Assembly (NCBI GenBank): GCA_014841835.1
Contig: JACYUQ010000006.1
Location: 1 to 64,000, forward strand
Direction of reading: 5' to 3'
Source of the DNA: Oxalobacteraceae sp. CFBP 13730
GTDB lineage: Bacteria; Pseudomonadota; Gammaproteobacteria; Burkholderiales; Burkholderiaceae_D
Length of the DNA: 64,000 bases
Shown here one piece after another: positions 9,467 to 17,053 of the stretch. The notes below the pieces were generated by a model that had not been told where the DNA came from, ran no database searches, and worked only from the letters and a program-made list of their open reading frames with translations. Within the stretch, counting starts at the first letter, position 1; every line of letters starts with the position of its first letter. The position numbers were made by a program, and so were the translations under genes.

Positions 9467-10089
9467 TGGCAGACCTAGCAGAAGTGGATAAAGCCTATAT
9501 TGTGGTGCGAGACCCCGCATGCTTAGGGAGCCTGCACGGCGATATTTCCAAAGTCATTGTCCGCGCAAATAAGAACGTGTCCTACCGTGGGATTGACCGC
9601 GACCCGTGGTGGAATCTTGACGAACTGTTTTATGCTGGCCTGCTCGACGCGGATTTAACTGCCCTGCGTCAAGCCATTGAAAGGCAGAGGTTTAGAGGGT
9701 TTAGTTTTGGCGTATGTGATAGCCTTGATATAGCTCTACGCATACAGGCGCTGTCCCCTAGGGGGCCTTTGATAGACGAAATCATCTGTATTACAAGTGC
9801 ATTAGACACTGTCCATGAGGCTGACGTATTTTTCGGCTATGACTGCTATGTGGACGGTTTTGGGTCGCTCCTGCGGTTAGGAGCTTTTAGTGGGACAACA
9901 GCGTTCGCCGATTACGAAAACCAGTTGAACGAGTACGGACTGTTTTCTAGTCTCGTCCGTTTGCATAATTATGTTGAAGTATATTGCGCGCGTTGTGAGC
10001 AGGCCGATGTAGAGGTGATCGAGGCGAGCCGGATCTCCAATGGATGTTTTGTTAAAGTCTGGGGCGCTAGCACATGTCTTGAAGAATAG
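9463..10089 (+). CDS. probable immunity protein for the Rhs toxin
   Basis: A 208-aa cytoplasmic-looking acidic protein with no signal peptide or membrane segment. Its ATGATG start overlaps the toxin stop (ATGA arrangement), so translation is coupled as is usual for polymorphic toxin/immunity pairs. Visible features are an N-terminal DKAYIVVRDP segment and several scattered Cys (GVCDS, YCARCEQ). I do not recognise the family; the call rests on position. It ends 50 bp before the IS6-family element, so any further immunity genes downstream may have been displaced. Confidence 0.6.
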   Translation: MMADLAEVDKAYIVVRDPACLGSLHGDISKVIVRANKNVSYRGIDRDPWWNLDELFYAGLLDADLTALRQAIERQRFRGFSFGVCDSLDIALRIQALSPRGPLIDEIICITSALDTVHEADVFFGYDCYVDGFGSLLRLGAFSGTTAFADYENQLNEYGLFSSLVRLHNYVEVYCARCEQADVEVIEASRISNGCFVKVWGASTCLEE

Positions 10090-10139
10090 ATCGGAAGGGC
10101 ACGATTTTCTGCTGGGTAGATCGGCAAACGAAAGCGTGT

Positions 10140-10956
10140 GGTTCTGTCGCATTAGCAAACGCCGGCGGGCTAATCAGGTAAACTGCGGCGCCCGAACCGA
10201 GGACGAATCGAGATGCTTAACTTTAAAGGGATGCGCTTTCCGATTGATGTGATCCTGGTCTGCTGGTATGCGGCCTACCCGCTGAGCTATCGGCACCTCG
10301 AGGAGATCATGGGAGAGTGCGGCGTGTCGGTCGACCATTCATCGATCAACCGGTGGGCCATTCGTTTCCTGCCGCTCATCGAGAAGATGGCCCGCAAACA
10401 CAAGCGCCCGGTCGGGGACAGCTGGCGCATGGATGAGACCTACACCAAGGTCAAGGGCTTCTGGAAATACCTCTACCGTGCTGTCGACAAGCAGGGTAAG
10501 ACTGTCGACTTCCTGCTGACGGCAAAGCGCGACATGGCCGCGGCGAACCGCTTCTTCGACAAGGCCATGGGAGCAAACGGCGATCCGAACAAAGTCGCGA
10601 TGGACAAGAGCGGCGCCAACAAGGCGGCCATGGATGCGATCAACGCTGGCCGCGACGTGCCGATACTTGTGCGCCAGGTTAAATACCTCAACAACATTGT
10701 CGAGCAGGGCCATCGCGCCATCAAGCGGTTGACCAGGCCGATGCTCAATTTCAAATCGTTCCGGTCCGCGGGCTCCGTGCTCGCCGGCATCGAACTGATG
10801 CACATGGTCCGCAAGGGCCAGTTCGCAATCAACGGCGCCGATGCCACGTCGTTCGCCGACCAATTTTCTGCGCTGGCAGGAATGGTCCGTCCAGTTTGAG
10901 TGGTACAGTGCCGTTCCGGAAAAATTCCGCCGCTTGACCAGCTACGCGACAGAACC
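10140..10956 (+). mobile_element. IS6-family insertion sequence
   Basis: An 817-bp element bounded by imperfect inverted repeats: GGTTCTGTCGCATTAGC on the left (10140-10156) and the complement of GGTTCTGTCGCGTAGC on the right (10941-10956). It holds one transposase. The 8-bp flanks (AAGCGTGT and GGAATCAG) differ, so there is no target duplication. This suggests arrival by cointegration or a later adjacent deletion. The right end lies only 4 bp from the stop of the oppositely oriented small secreted gene. Confidence 0.85.
10213..10899 (+). CDS. IS6-family transposase (DDE)
   Basis: A 228-aa transposase of normal length for the IS26/IS6 group. The HTH-like N-terminus (YPLSYRHLEEIMGECGVSVDHSSI) is followed by the DDE catalytic core: Asp in MDETYTKVKG (about residue 76), Asp in AMDKSGANKAA (about 130) and Glu in NNIVEQGHRAIKR (about 164). 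All three acidic residues are present, so it appears active. It fills most of the element and starts 57 bp inside the left inverted repeat boundary region. Confidence 0.92.
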   Translation: MLNFKGMRFPIDVILVCWYAAYPLSYRHLEEIMGECGVSVDHSSINRWAIRFLPLIEKMARKHKRPVGDSWRMDETYTKVKGFWKYLYRAVDKQGKTVDFLLTAKRDMAAANRFFDKAMGANGDPNKVAMDKSGANKAAMDAINAGRDVPILVRQVKYLNNIVEQGHRAIKRLTRPMLNFKSFRSAGSVLAGIELMHMVRKGQFAINGADATSFADQFSALAGMVRPV

Positions 10957-10960
10957 GGAA

Positions 10961-11296
10961 TCAGTTCTGTATAACCATGTGTACGACATTGGGAAAGTTC
11001 TGCGCGCACCCCTCTAAATAAAAGAAGACTTTTTTTCCTGAAATATGGGCAGCAAGGACCATCGAATAAATCTCTTTGTATTGAGGATGAGTCTTTTGAA
11101 GTGTTATCTGGTCACGGCGGACACAATTGTCCGGGTTAATCAAATCTGAAGGCATTATCAAGATGCCGTTAATGTCGTTCCAGACGCTGAATTCTCGGAT
11201 CACGCCGGCCGGGGTGTATCCTCCGGCGATGCTTTGTGACGCGCCGAAGATGCATGAGACCAGACCGGCAGCCATAAAAAATCTAGCGAATTTCAT
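10961..11296 (-). CDS. small secreted protein of unknown function
   Basis: A 111-aa protein with a Sec signal peptide (residues 1-24, cut after SIAG). The C-terminal half bears the local family pattern (YSMVLAAHISGKKVFFYLEGC) with two Cys. It lies on the opposite strand from its relatives at 3103-4491, on the far side of the Rhs/immunity unit, so the family brackets the toxin locus. The IS6 right end is 4 bp past its stop codon; the reading frame is intact. Confidence 0.68.
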   Translation of the reverse strand: MKFARFFMAAGLVSCIFGASQSIAGGYTPAGVIREFSVWNDINGILIMPSDLINPDNCVRRDQITLQKTHPQYKEIYSMVLAAHISGKKVFFYLEGCAQNFPNVVHMVIQN

Positions 11297-11392
11297 AAAT
11301 TTTCATTCGTGAATGTTGTTAATGCGAACCTCATTTGACTGAAAAATGCCTATCGCCAATGTTCATTCTACCTGAAGAGTCGCCGGAAACGC

Positions 11393-11539
11393 GAGTTTCT
11401 ACCAGCGCTCGCCAGCATCAAATTCTTCTGCTGGATCATCGATGCGCTGCTGGCCTCGGGCCTGAAGGTGTTCTCGAAGCTGTTGGTCGGTCAGTGCTTG
11501 CCTCTTTGGTTTCGCATCCTTGGCTTTAATCTTGAATAG
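11393..11539 (+). pseudogene. C-terminal fragment of an unidentified protein
   Basis: A 48-codon open frame without a start (EFLPALASIKFFCWIIDALL...FRILGFNLE) ends at a TAG. Composition is coding-like and amphipathic but I cannot place it. It probably is the tail of a gene whose front was lost when the neighbouring recombinase material arrived. Confidence 0.3.
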
Positions 11540-11875
11540 AAAATCTGTGATGCGCGTCCGTCTTGGTCTTTTTAGGCTCTTATTTTACGGCTAGGTCACT
11601 GTGCTTATTAATCCTCGGGGCGGCTGTGGCGTTGGTCGTAGACTTTGGGCATTAAAACCCGCTGCTCATCTGGGTTTCAGGCCGACCAAGACTCACCTTC
11701 GCCCATGGCATCGTTATAGGCTTCCGCCTGCAGATAGGCATGGCGCGCCGCCGCTGGCATAGCTGACGCAGCCATCACTAGCCAGTGCGCGCGCCGTGTT
11801 TCCGAGGGCCATTCCACCATTCCATGCCGATATGCGGGTCTTCCTCCCGAATCGGGTAAACGCCGCCACCGACTT
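11540..11875. other. degenerate stretch
   Basis: No intact gene. On the minus strand 11690-11790 reads as an Ala-rich coding-like fragment (AAARHAYLQAEAYNDAMGE) without start or stop context. The stretch looks like junction debris beside the first decayed recombinase copy. Confidence 0.35.
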
Positions 11876-12545
11876 CCTGGTTGTTCTCATGCAGCTTCAG
11901 GTGCCACCACCCTCCCTCCCAGATCGGCAGGACGGGGCTGGATTTTGTAAGTATGGTCGATATCTTTCCCCTCACTGGATGATGGCGGTCGGCTTCACGA
12001 CGCGCATGACCCTGGCGCGGGAAATGCCGAAGGTGCGCGCTAACGCGCTGATCGATTCGACGGCCTGCTGTTGCCTGGCCATCCACGCTCGCTGTTCTTC
12101 GGTTGTGCTGGTCGGGCGGCCCAAGGTCTTGCCCTCCGCCTTCGCGCGTGCCAAGTCGGACTGTGTGCGCTCTACTCGCAGGTCGCGCTCCATCTCGGCG
12201 ACGGCCGCCAGCATGTGCTTGCCGGCGGCACCGGTCAGGTCGAGCTTGCCCATCTGCAGGACGATGACCTCAATGCGGCGCGCGGCTAGCGCTTTGATCG
12301 TGGCGCCGATGTCTTGAGCATCGCGGCCGAGGCGGTCGAGTTTCGTTACCACCAGCGTCTCGCCGTCACGAATCTGGCTGAGCATCTTGGCAAACTGCGG
12401 GCGCTGGGCCGCCGAAACCTTGCCCGACACGTCCTAATCTATGTACCAGTAGTTGGTCGTGTAGCCGGCCGCTTCGATCTCGCGGCGCTGGTTCTCAGTC
12501 GTCTGCCCTTTGGTGCTAACCCGGCTGTATCCAAAAAACTGCCAT
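11876..12545 (-). pseudogene. decayed serine resolvase, copy 1
   Basis: Reading from the ATG at 12545, the expected resolvase start (FGYSRVSTKGQTTENQRREI, containing the catalytic Ser) is out of frame because of the T-run near 12535. A TAG then replaces a codon just before DVSGKVSAAQRPQFAKML. The rest (11972-12430) is intact: TLVVTKLDRLGRDAQDI, the long E-helix region (ML..VAEMERDLRVERTQ), and a C-terminal HTH (SISALARTFGISRARVMRV). Downstream to 11876 lies a piece of a tyrosine recombinase (KLHENNQ). The whole unit recurs at 18033-18668. Confidence 0.85.
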
Positions 12546-12586
12546 TTTGACATCTCCACAGTGTCGGTTGACGTTTAAAGCCGTTC

Positions 12587-12693
12587 AATAACATCCATTC
12601 TACATGTGAACATGTTCAAAAGAAAAAATACTATCTTATGAACGGCTTTGGCGCCAGTGATTGCCGTTGTTCATAAACGGTCGTTTTTGAACA
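12587..12693. other. possible res site of the resolvase
   Basis: This stretch lies upstream of the resolvase copy and holds several GTTCA/TGAAC half-sites in inverted pairs: AAAGCCGTTCA matched by TGAACGGCTTT, a perfect TGAACATGTTCA palindrome near 12607-12618, and an imperfect palindrome at 12668-12693 with 12-bp arms around a central GT. A 2-bp centre is what serine recombinases cleave. Function as res is inferred from layout. Confidence 0.4.
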
Positions 12694-12830
12694 GGAGGAC
12701 GGTACAGTAGAGGAGGGGCGTGGAATGAAGGGGCTTTGGCTATGCCTAGGCGGGCACATTAAGCAGCAGATCGATAGCCCCTCTACGCAAGCTGCTGTCA
12801 GCAGGGAACGTATTTTATCAAGAATAGAAG

Positions 12831-12857
12831 GTTAAACATGACCTTGCTATGTTTAAC
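12831..12857. repeat. inverted repeat
   Basis: GTTAAACAT and ATGTTTAAC form perfect 9-bp arms around a 9-nt spacer. No start or stop codon lies nearby. It may be a recombination or protein-binding site within the recombination-rich gap. Confidence 0.4.
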
Positions 12858-12883
12858 AATCTTGGTGGTGCGGGGTACCGTAC

Positions 12884-12946
12884 GCAGGGTTGTCAATAAG
12901 CCACGAAATCTAGGGGCCGAAGCAGCCCACCTTAATGACAACCCTG
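12884..12946 (-). terminator. long-range inverted repeat after TIR gene
   Basis: CAGGGTTGTCA (12885-12895) pairs perfectly with TGACAACCCTG (12936-12946) across about 40 nt. It starts 6 nt past the stop of the TIR gene. There is no U-tract, so it could be a terminator stem or the remnant end of an element. Confidence 0.35.
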
Positions 12947-12952
12947 TGCAGG

Positions 12953-13645
12953 TTAGGGAGTAGCCAGCTCAGCGAGCTTGGCCGCGACAGTTGTCATCGA
13001 ATCTTCTTCGGTACTCAGGCCGCTCCTCGAGCCAAGCAGGGGGCTGACTTCGCGGAGTGCGTCATACGTCGTACCGTGCACGATGGGAACGAGCAGGTCA
13101 CGTGCCAAGAGTACCGAAAGCTCCTTGTCGGCGATGCCCTCTGCCCGAACGCGGCTCAGTAGCGCGGGCGTCACCAGCACAATCCCAACCCGCGACTTCG
13201 CCAATCCCTTGTCGATTTCGCAGAGCAACGACGTGCCGAGGACGACGTCCTTCTCGCTGAACCAAACCGAAACGCCACGCGACTCGAGCAGATCATGCAG
13301 TTCCTTCGCGGGCCCTTTCCGGTCGTCCCACGCGTGGCACAGGAAGATGTCCCGAAGATCGGGCACGGACGCTCGCCTTTCTACGTTTTCGCGGACCGGC
13401 GTGAGCGTCCGCACCTCGGCAGGCGTGTATACCACTACCGATCCTGCTCGCGACCAGCGCGGCCTTGCGCTGCCACCGGACCCGCCGACGCTCCGGCTGC
13501 TGCCGCTGCTCCCCGACGAGGAGTATGGCGAGGAGTAGGACGAAGACGAATATGAGTATGACCTGCTGCGGCCACCACATGCAGGACAGTCCGCTGCCCC
13601 GCTAGCTGTGCGGTGACCGTTTCTGGGGGCTGTGCATCTAGCCAT
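12953..13645 (-). CDS. TIR-domain protein, probable NADase-type defence effector
   Basis: A 230-aa protein. The N-terminus has a small Cys/His cluster (C4, H11, C20, C23: CTAPRNGH...CPACGGR) like half a zinc ribbon. A Ser/Tyr/Gly-rich low-complexity linker follows (residues about 27-60), then a TIR domain (about 97-205: LRDIFLCHAWDD, GVSVWFSEKDV, SRVGIVLVTPALL). Glu175 in DKELSVLL is where bacterial TIR NAD-hydrolases carry the catalytic Glu. AAAGGA precedes the start. Bacterial TIR proteins commonly act in anti-phage abortive infection; that role here is inferred from domain and island context. A small Lys/Ser-rich gene lies upstream on the same strand. Confidence 0.82.
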   Translation of the reverse strand: MARCTAPRNGHRTASGAADCPACGGRSRSYSYSSSSYSSPYSSSGSSGSSRSVGGSGGSARPRWSRAGSVVVYTPAEVRTLTPVRENVERRASVPDLRDIFLCHAWDDRKGPAKELHDLLESRGVSVWFSEKDVVLGTSLLCEIDKGLAKSRVGIVLVTPALLSRVRAEGIADKELSVLLARDLLVPIVHGTTYDALREVSPLLGSRSGLSTEEDSMTTVAAKLAELATP

Positions 13646-13771
13646 GGCGTAATCCTTTCATTTGTAATCGCTCGGTCAAGTAGCGGGTTCGGCGGCGAAG
13701 GTACCGGGTACCATCGGCGCTTCGCCAGTTCGACCGTGCGTCAATTGCGATGTTGTCTTCCTGACAGACGA

Positions 13772-13921
13772 TTACTTCTTGCCCTTATTACGCGCTTGCG
13801 TCAGGGCTGACGCAGCAACGCTCTTCTGCGCCGATGTCGACTTAGGGTTCGACAGGATCTTGCTCGCCTTCGATGCTACAGACGGAGACGTCTGCTCGTT
13901 GCTCTTCTTCGATGTTGCCAT
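13772..13921 (-). CDS. small basic Ala/Ser/Lys-rich protein
   Basis: A 49-aa protein (MATSKKSNEQTSPSVASKAS at the start) beginning at the ATG preceded by a perfect GGAGG 6 nt upstream; a longer in-frame reading has no such signal. It is highly basic and rich in Ser, Ala and Lys, with a SKILSNPKSTSAQKSVAASAL segment. I recognise the type as a widespread uncharacterised small protein but know no function. It lies 126 bp upstream of the TIR gene on the same strand. Confidence 0.65.
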   Translation of the reverse strand: MATSKKSNEQTSPSVASKASKILSNPKSTSAQKSVAASALTQARNKGKK

Positions 13922-14554
13922 GTGAACCTCCAAAAAATAGAACTCACTATCAACAACTACATGTGGCAAATAAATGCGTTTTTGAACTAGATGTAGTGCC
14001 TGGAATTATACGCCCAGTTTTTTGTAAATATCCACGGGTCATGAAAAAAACTGTATGGTTGTACAGCTTCACGACCTTATGTGCCTTCGCCAAGAACGAG
14101 GTGCGTACTGACTCAGGCGCCCAGGACCCGATCGGTGCTTGTGTGAGCGGCTCCTTTTGCACCGCGGCGCGCTGCAGGTGGCCGCCCTGAGCAGCAACTG
14201 CCGTCAGCTCGCGCCTAGTTAAACAACGCCGGCCTGCACCTTGGCACTGCGGCCGCATGCGATTGTGTGGAAAAGCGCTGCCGATAAGTACAGTGGCTGG
14301 TGCGGTCGTAACGACAAGCTCGGTGAGCCCCCTAGCGGCGGTTAGGGGATAGGACCCGCGCCCGGCCTGTGAGCGAACCGGAGCCCAGCGCTGCAACCAT
14401 CCAATGACCACCGCTCGTTGACCCTGCCTTGCACTAAAACCTACTTCGTGATGCCTGGGGATGACGACGAAGGCGATTAGGAAAGTTATTCAAATTGAGT
14501 GATTTCTCACCCAATTGAGCAGCGAAAGAGTTGTGAGTTATGCCACTCCTAGAT
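13922..14554. other. stretch without a convincing gene
   Basis: Several overlapping frames of 100-150 codons exist on both strands but lack start signals and have Arg/Ala/Thr-rich shadow-like composition. The AT-rich part near 13930-14040 may hold the promoter of the small basic protein gene. Nothing further is supportable. Confidence 0.4.
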
Positions 14555-15163
14555 CTATATGGTAGGTATTATTCGGCTGACCAACTCCCAGCCTTTGAGG
14601 AGTTCAAGACATGTTTTCGCAAGCTCAGGATGGCCACTGAAGGCAAAGACCTGTGCTGTAATCAGAACCATGAGAATGATACCGACGAGCGCAATTAGTC
14701 CATGTTGATACATAGACACAAAAAGATGAAGTTTGAGTGTTGATTTGCGCCGGACAGCGCGAGGGGGGGTAGGGTACTTTGAGGCAGGATATTGCGAACG
14801 AGCAGAATTAGAGGAACGTCGAGGCCCATCGCCGTCGCCGTCGCCGTCGCCATCACCGTCGCCATCACCGTCGCTGCTAGCATTCTCGACGCTTGGAGCC
14901 ATCGTGGAATTACTCATGCTCGATACGCTGGTTGGGTTGACGTTGTGCTGCGAAGCTGCGTTGCCAGCATGAGCGATAGTATGCCGAGACACACCAGACA
15001 AATATCTCTCATAGTGTTTCAGCATGCTACGAGCATCACCAAAACCTTCTACAAGAATAACTTTTGTTGATGGCATTTTCCTACGCTTCACATCTTTCAC
15101 TATGAGTGCCAACTCAATGGCGCTCCGCCTGCAGTTCTGCATGATTTGTTGATGGTAAGACAT
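14555..15163 (-). CDS. membrane-anchored protein with Asp-Gly repeat
   Basis: A 202-aa protein with AAGGA ahead of its ATG. The N-terminal soluble part (residues 1-75) contains a TKVILVEGFGDARSMLKHYERYL segment. A run of eight Asp-Gly pairs (about 97-113), encoded by a GC-rich hexanucleotide repeat at about 14826-14876, forms a flexible linker. A basic proline stretch follows, then one transmembrane helix (about 155-177: LIALVGIILMVLITAQVFAF). It is the last gene of the minus-strand run that includes the reverse transcriptase, and membrane anchoring would fit a toxin-like effector. No known family recognised. Confidence 0.6.
   Translation of the reverse strand: MSYHQQIMQNCRRSAIELALIVKDVKRRKMPSTKVILVEGFGDARSMLKHYERYLSGVSRHTIAHAGNAASQHNVNPTSVSSMSNSTMAPSVENASSDGDGDGDGDGDGDGDGPRRSSNSARSQYPASKYPTPPRAVRRKSTLKLHLFVSMYQHGLIALVGIILMVLITAQVFAFSGHPELAKTCLELLKGWELVSRIIPTI
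14826..14876. repeat. hexanucleotide repeat coding Asp-Gly
   Basis: Tandem units related to CCGTCG and CCATCA inside the membrane-anchored protein gene encode consecutive Asp-Gly pairs. Copy number could change by slippage without breaking the frame. Confidence 0.75.
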
Positions 15164-15303
15164 CTTTTATTCCTTAATCGGTGATGGGAGTAGCAATATT
15201 ACAACCATTATTGAGATGGGACTACTGCTCAACGTATCGCGGAAGACGAACCAGGAAGGAAGCAAGGAATAACACCTTGCTGTGGCCGACATGGGAGAGC
15301 AGA

Positions 15304-15522
15304 TTATTTCTTACTGGTGATCTTTACATCGTTGATGGTGTGCTCGATGGCTATCAAGACTGCAGACAGGTCCTTGGGATTTGGACGCAAGCCGGGATGG
15401 CCAGCTGTGTCATTCCTGGCATGCGCTAGAAGCGCTTCCAGGTTGACGCCTTCCTTTTGGGCCGCATACAGCACGGCAATCAAAGCGTGTTCATAAACAC
15501 CTGCTTTTTGTTCGTTGTTCAT
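15304..15522 (-). CDS. 72-aa protein of unknown function
   Basis: A small soluble, mainly helical protein (YEHALIAVLYAAQKEGV...DLSAVLIAIEHTINDVKI) with a strong AAGGATG signal 6 nt before its ATG. It lies between the reverse transcriptase (233 bp upstream, a gap holding inverted repeats) and the membrane-anchored Asp-Gly protein (140 bp downstream), all on the minus strand. That suggests it belongs to the reverse transcriptase locus. No family recognised. Confidence 0.62.
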   Translation of the reverse strand: MNNEQKAGVYEHALIAVLYAAQKEGVNLEALLAHARNDTAGHPGLRPNPKDLSAVLIAIEHTINDVKITSKK

Positions 15523-15554
15523 GATTCATCCTTTGGTAGTGGAATTGCCATCCT

Positions 15555-15652
15555 AGCACCCTGACAGCCGGCAGCGTAGAACGTGAATTATGTCAAACTC
15601 ACCAAGGCCATATTGAACATCTCGCGATTACCTGAATTGTGCTCAGGGTGCT
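15555..15652 (-). ncRNA. candidate retron msr-msd RNA
   Basis: On the minus strand AGCACCCTGA (15652-15643) is followed at once by GC, giving an AGC where retron RNAs carry the branching G. It pairs perfectly with TCAGGGTGCT (15564-15555) at the other end, like the a1/a2 arms of retron RNAs; Ec86 has, from memory, an arm of the same CACCCT...AGC form. Inside, GTGAGTT and AATTCAC make a 7-bp stem (one G-T) with a 6-nt loop. It lies downstream of the RT rather than upstream, and at 98 nt it is short. Treat as a hypothesis. Confidence 0.35.
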
Positions 15653-15662
15653 GACCACCAAC

Positions 15663-15679
15663 CTCGGCGATATGCCGAG
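15663..15679 (-). terminator. hairpin after reverse transcriptase
   Basis: CTCGGC and GCCGAG form a perfect 6-bp stem with a 5-nt loop, between the RT stop and the candidate RNA. No U-run follows. It could be part of the RNA's structure or a processing/termination signal. Confidence 0.4.
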
Positions 15680-15755
15680 CTATAACTACTCATTCCATAG
15701 TGGTGAAGTCGGCCGAAGCACTTGCTGCGACTGGCAGCCTTTGCGGCTCGACTGG

Positions 15756-16730
15756 CTAAAGGGATAAGAGAACCCGGCTGCGGATACTCCTCAACCGCTC
15801 TTTTAGCTGGGTACCTTCCGCTACGTGATAGCCCTTCAGTTGACCAACCTTTACCGCGACCTTATTGATTTCCTTCAAGAGACTCTCATCGTACTGGTCA
15901 AATGCCGCCCGCTGCTCTAGCTTATGAACGGCGGCGCGGAGATTGCGACGTCTCTCTTTGGGCAATGAAACTCGCTCGTTAATGACCAATTTCGTTGTGG
16001 TCATGCGATCCCTACGGGTGCTTATTTTATGTTTGGCACGTTTAGGCTCTAATCCATGCCTACTTAGCATCCCGTAAATTTCGCTGATCACGAGCGACTT
16101 TGCTTGCGGTGCAACAACCGCTTTCGAAGACACCGAAATGTCGTCAACGAACCTCGTGTAGGCTAATCTTTGAGCTGCGAATCGACGCACCAAACTTGGC
16201 TCGTGTGCCCAGAACACGAAATTTGCTAGGTAGGAGCTAGTCACGGCACCTTGTGGAACACCCTGGTCCTTGACAGTTAGTAAAGTCAGCAATGTAGAAA
16301 CATCATTTGAAAATCCAAACAAGCCTAACCACATGCGCTTAACAATTTCTGGCCTGATTGAAGGAAAAAAGTTGGCGATATCTTCATCAAACACAATTCT
16401 GGCGCCGACATGCGGCTCCGCATTGGTACGAGTACTTCTTCGCTTCAAGCTGCCATTTAAGTATGGGGGACAAATCACACGGACAAGGATCCGGTCTTTG
16501 ATTCTTTTTTGGATTGCTTTTAGCAGCGGTTGCGCATCGTAGGTTTGGCGCTTGCTGCCATCCAGTTTGGTTTCTTCGGACGCCAAGCGGTATAAGTCGT
16601 TTGCCATTTGAGCGACACGCTGAAGTCGCATCTCTCGGACGCCGAGCGCTCGCGAAAGGGCCGCTATGCCATAGATTGGCTCGTGCGGATACGATGGAGC
16701 GAGGCCGTCAATCTTTAATGATTTCTTCAT
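15756..16730 (-). CDS. retron-type reverse transcriptase
   Basis: A 324-aa RT with the polymerase motifs in order: Asp117 within FDEDIANFFPSI (motif A), GVPQGAVTSSYLANF (157-171), and the YTRFVDDISVS active site (191-201, Asp196/Asp197). NAEPH at 103-107 matches the NAxxH motif that sets retron RTs apart. The later TTKLVINERVSLP (245-257) sits where retrons have VTGLVVN, with VTG changed to TTK. These enzymes make branched msDNA from an adjacent RNA and guard against phage with a partner effector. The ATG overlaps the upstream XRE gene by 23 bp. Start and motifs are secure; the retron subtype is not. Confidence 0.85.
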   Translation of the reverse strand: MKKSLKIDGLAPSYPHEPIYGIAALSRALGVREMRLQRVAQMANDLYRLASEETKLDGSKRQTYDAQPLLKAIQKRIKDRILVRVICPPYLNGSLKRRSTRTNAEPHVGARIVFDEDIANFFPSIRPEIVKRMWLGLFGFSNDVSTLLTLLTVKDQGVPQGAVTSSYLANFVFWAHEPSLVRRFAAQRLAYTRFVDDISVSSKAVVAPQAKSLVISEIYGMLSRHGLEPKRAKHKISTRRDRMTTTKLVINERVSLPKERRRNLRAAVHKLEQRAAFDQYDESLLKEINKVAVKVGQLKGYHVAEGTQLKERLRSIRSRVLLSL

Positions 16731-17001
16731 CGAGAAGTTCGAGTGCCGTTAGCGCAAGCTGTCCAGCCAACTCTCTATTGATACCGGCCAGCTCGCCCTT
16801 CTCAGCGCCTAGAAAGAAAAGAATTTCGATAGGTACATTCAGCCCTGCAGCAATCTTCTCGACCGTTGACAACGTAGGATCACGCTTTGAGTTCTCGAGC
16901 ATTGATAGGTACGATATTGAACAGTGGGCTCGCTTTGCTAGCGCCTCTTGGGACAAGCCCCGCTTGTTGCGGCAGGTCTGAATCGCTTTGCCTAGGTTCA
17001 T
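16708..17001 (-). CDS. XRE-family HTH regulator in RT operon
   Basis: A 97-aa protein. Residues 3-60 form a Cro/C1-type helix-turn-helix (LGKAIQTCRNKRGLSQEALA, SISYLSMLENSKRDPTLSTV), followed by a short helical tail. The ATG at 17001 is preferred over a TTG 12 nt upstream. It overlaps the RT start by 23 bp, so the two are translationally coupled. Some retron types pair the RT with an XRE-like protein that acts as effector or regulator, so it may be either here. Confidence 0.8.
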   Translation of the reverse strand: MNLGKAIQTCRNKRGLSQEALAKRAHCSISYLSMLENSKRDPTLSTVEKIAAGLNVPIEILFFLGAEKGELAGINRELAGQLALTALELLDEEIIKD

Positions 17002-17053
17002 GATAACTACCAAAGAATTAATGGGCTTGTTGCGCCGTAGCTGGAGGAGTGCA

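Noticed and set aside
14826..14876. Non-coding microsatellite
   Set aside because: It lies in frame inside a gene with a good start signal and encodes Asp-Gly pairs without a shift.
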